From contig CACLBK010000007.1 of the NCBI GenBank assembly GCA_902605135.1, forward strand, positions 1-40,912: a DNA stretch of 40,912 bases, in the 5' to 3' direction. Under the pieces are notes generated by a model that worked only from the letters and a program-made list of their open reading frames with translations, was not told where the DNA came from and ran no database searches. A program made the translations under genes and the position numbers. This stretch comes from an uncultured Alphaproteobacteria bacterium (GTDB taxonomy: Bacteria; Pseudomonadota; Alphaproteobacteria; HIMB59; GCA-002718135). This document shows positions 40,113 to 40,912 of this stretch, one piece after another; positions within the stretch are counted from its first letter, which is position 1; every line of letters starts with the position of its first letter.

Positions 40113-40912
40113 ATGAAATTTTTTATTTCTTTAATTACTACTTCTTTATTGTTTTTTTCAGGTAGTCTTCTTGCAGGCTCCCATGCTAAAACAATAATGC
40201 TAAGTACAAAAGGACCAGGTGCAGGAAACCCATTTTGGGCTTCAGTAGAAGCTGGTGCTAAAGATGCTGCTGAAGAGTTAGGCGTAAACCTAATTATTTT
40301 ATCACCACCACAAGAGAGTGATGTTATGGCTCAGGTAGCACAAATTGAAGACCAAATTGCAAAAGGTGTAGACGGTATTGCGATTGCACCAACTGACCCT
40401 AACGCAGTTGCACCAATTCTTGATGACGCAATGGCATCAGGTGTTCCAGTTGTATATATTGATACTAATGGAATTAATGAAGGTGTTACTTTTATTGGAA
40501 CCAACAATATCAATGGCGCTGCTTTAGCTGCTCAATACATTTGTGATAATGTTCCAAGTGGATCTGACGTTGCAATTCTTCAAGGAATGATAACTCAAAC
40601 TACTGGTCAGCACAGAGCAGAAGGATCTCACAAAGGTCTTGAAGCATGTGGTATGAATATTGTTGCTGAACTTCCAGCTAACTGGGATACTGCACAAGGT
40701 ATGTCAGTAACTGAAGATATCTTAACTGGTAACCCAAATCTAAAAGCAATCTTTGCTTCTAATGATAATATGGGTTTAGGCGCTATCCAAGCATTGAAAA
40801 ATGCTGATATGCTAGATGATGTCGTAGTTGTAGGTTTTGATGCTAACCCTGATGCTGCTGCAAGTGTAATGGCTGGTGAAATGTCAGCTACTATTGCTCA
40901 ATTCTCATATAA
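40113..40912 (+). CDS. CUT2-type sugar-binding protein, C-terminus cut by window end
   Basis: Periplasmic binding protein of the ribose/galactose-binding (LacI-like) fold; missing from the ORF track because its stop is outside. The start ATG 40113 follows AAGGAGG by 4 nt. The signal peptide MKFFISLITTSLLFFSGSLLAGSHA is followed by KTIMLSTKGPGAGNPFWASV, then QIAKGVDGIAIAPTDPNAV, VVYIDTNG, and GFDANPDAAASVMAG. The visible 266 residues cover most of a usual 310-330. Sugar-contact residues cannot be assigned to a substrate by eye. It completes the ABC transporter 38272-40912. Confidence 0.92.
   Translation, partial: MKFFISLITTSLLFFSGSLLAGSHAKTIMLSTKGPGAGNPFWASVEAGAKDAAEELGVNLIILSPPQESDVMAQVAQIEDQIAKGVDGIAIAPTDPNAVAPILDDAMASGVPVVYIDTNGINEGVTFIGTNNINGAALAAQYICDNVPSGSDVAILQGMITQTTGQHRAEGSHKGLEACGMNIVAELPANWDTAQGMSVTEDILTGNPNLKAIFASNDNMGLGAIQALKNADMLDDVVVVGFDANPDAAASVMAGEMSATIAQFSY

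Overview
The window reads as a chromosomal segment of an AT-rich (by eye about two-thirds A+T), streamlined marine alphaproteobacterium. The evidence is the argH-lptM-lysA order, Coq7, a HIG1-domain protein, BKACE (DUF849) and FAH-family enzymes, TRAP and CUT2 transporters, a type I sulfatase, and very tight packing (many TAATG or ATGA overlaps and abutting convergent stops). An AEGEAN-169/HIMB59-like or SAR11-neighbouring lineage is plausible, but I cannot prove it from sequence alone.

Layout. 1-2662 (minus): argH, lptM and a truncated lysA. 2767-8800 (plus): a 3-hydroxyacyl-CoA dehydrogenase/enoyl-CoA hydratase fusion, an AMP-forming acyl-CoA ligase, an O-acetylhomoserine sulfhydrylase-type PLP enzyme and an alpha/beta hydrolase, the last three directly abutting. 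This could couple an acyl-CoA route to methanethiol or sulfide assimilation. 8797-10819 (minus): an autotransporter split by a one-base frameshift. 10902-14303: small housekeeping genes (HIG1, esterase, HNH nuclease, coq7, dsbB, VTT-domain protein). 14385-16812: two tandem paralogous MFS transporters, the second ending inside a tRNA-Leu(CAA) gene.

16772-18717 is the most unusual part. A complete tRNA-Leu(CAA) is followed by two displaced copies of its 5' part (52 and 62 nt). Each keeps the same upstream -35/-10 promoter layout at the same distance, and the copies separate two cargo modules with orphan genes. This looks like two successive insertions into the tRNA gene by elements that restore its 5' half and promoter. 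No recombinase is visible. Element 1 carries an 11-bp repeat near both ends.

18999-28589 is a catabolic region: DUF1330 protein, formylglycine sulfatase, TRAP transporter (DctM, DctQ, DctP), FAH-family hydrolase, type I extradiol dioxygenase, MhpA-like flavin hydroxylase, BKACE and a flavin reductase. Together they suggest uptake and degradation of a (possibly sulfated) phenolic compound by hydroxylation, meta-cleavage and hydrolysis. The last two genes are the distal part of a minus-strand operon with galE, galT and sufE.

31159-33898 encodes the end of an L-fucose (6-deoxyhexonate) pathway: a 2-keto-3-deoxy-L-fuconate dehydrogenase-like SDR, a 2,4-diketo-3-deoxy-L-fuconate hydrolase-like FAH protein and an LldD-type L-lactate dehydrogenase, all in TAATG overlap. 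A small Rieske-like protein follows, with both ligand histidines replaced by cysteine. 34276-40912 holds two D-2-hydroxyacid dehydrogenases around an iolD-type ThDP enzyme, then a CUT2 sugar/inositol ABC transporter whose binding protein is cut by the window end.
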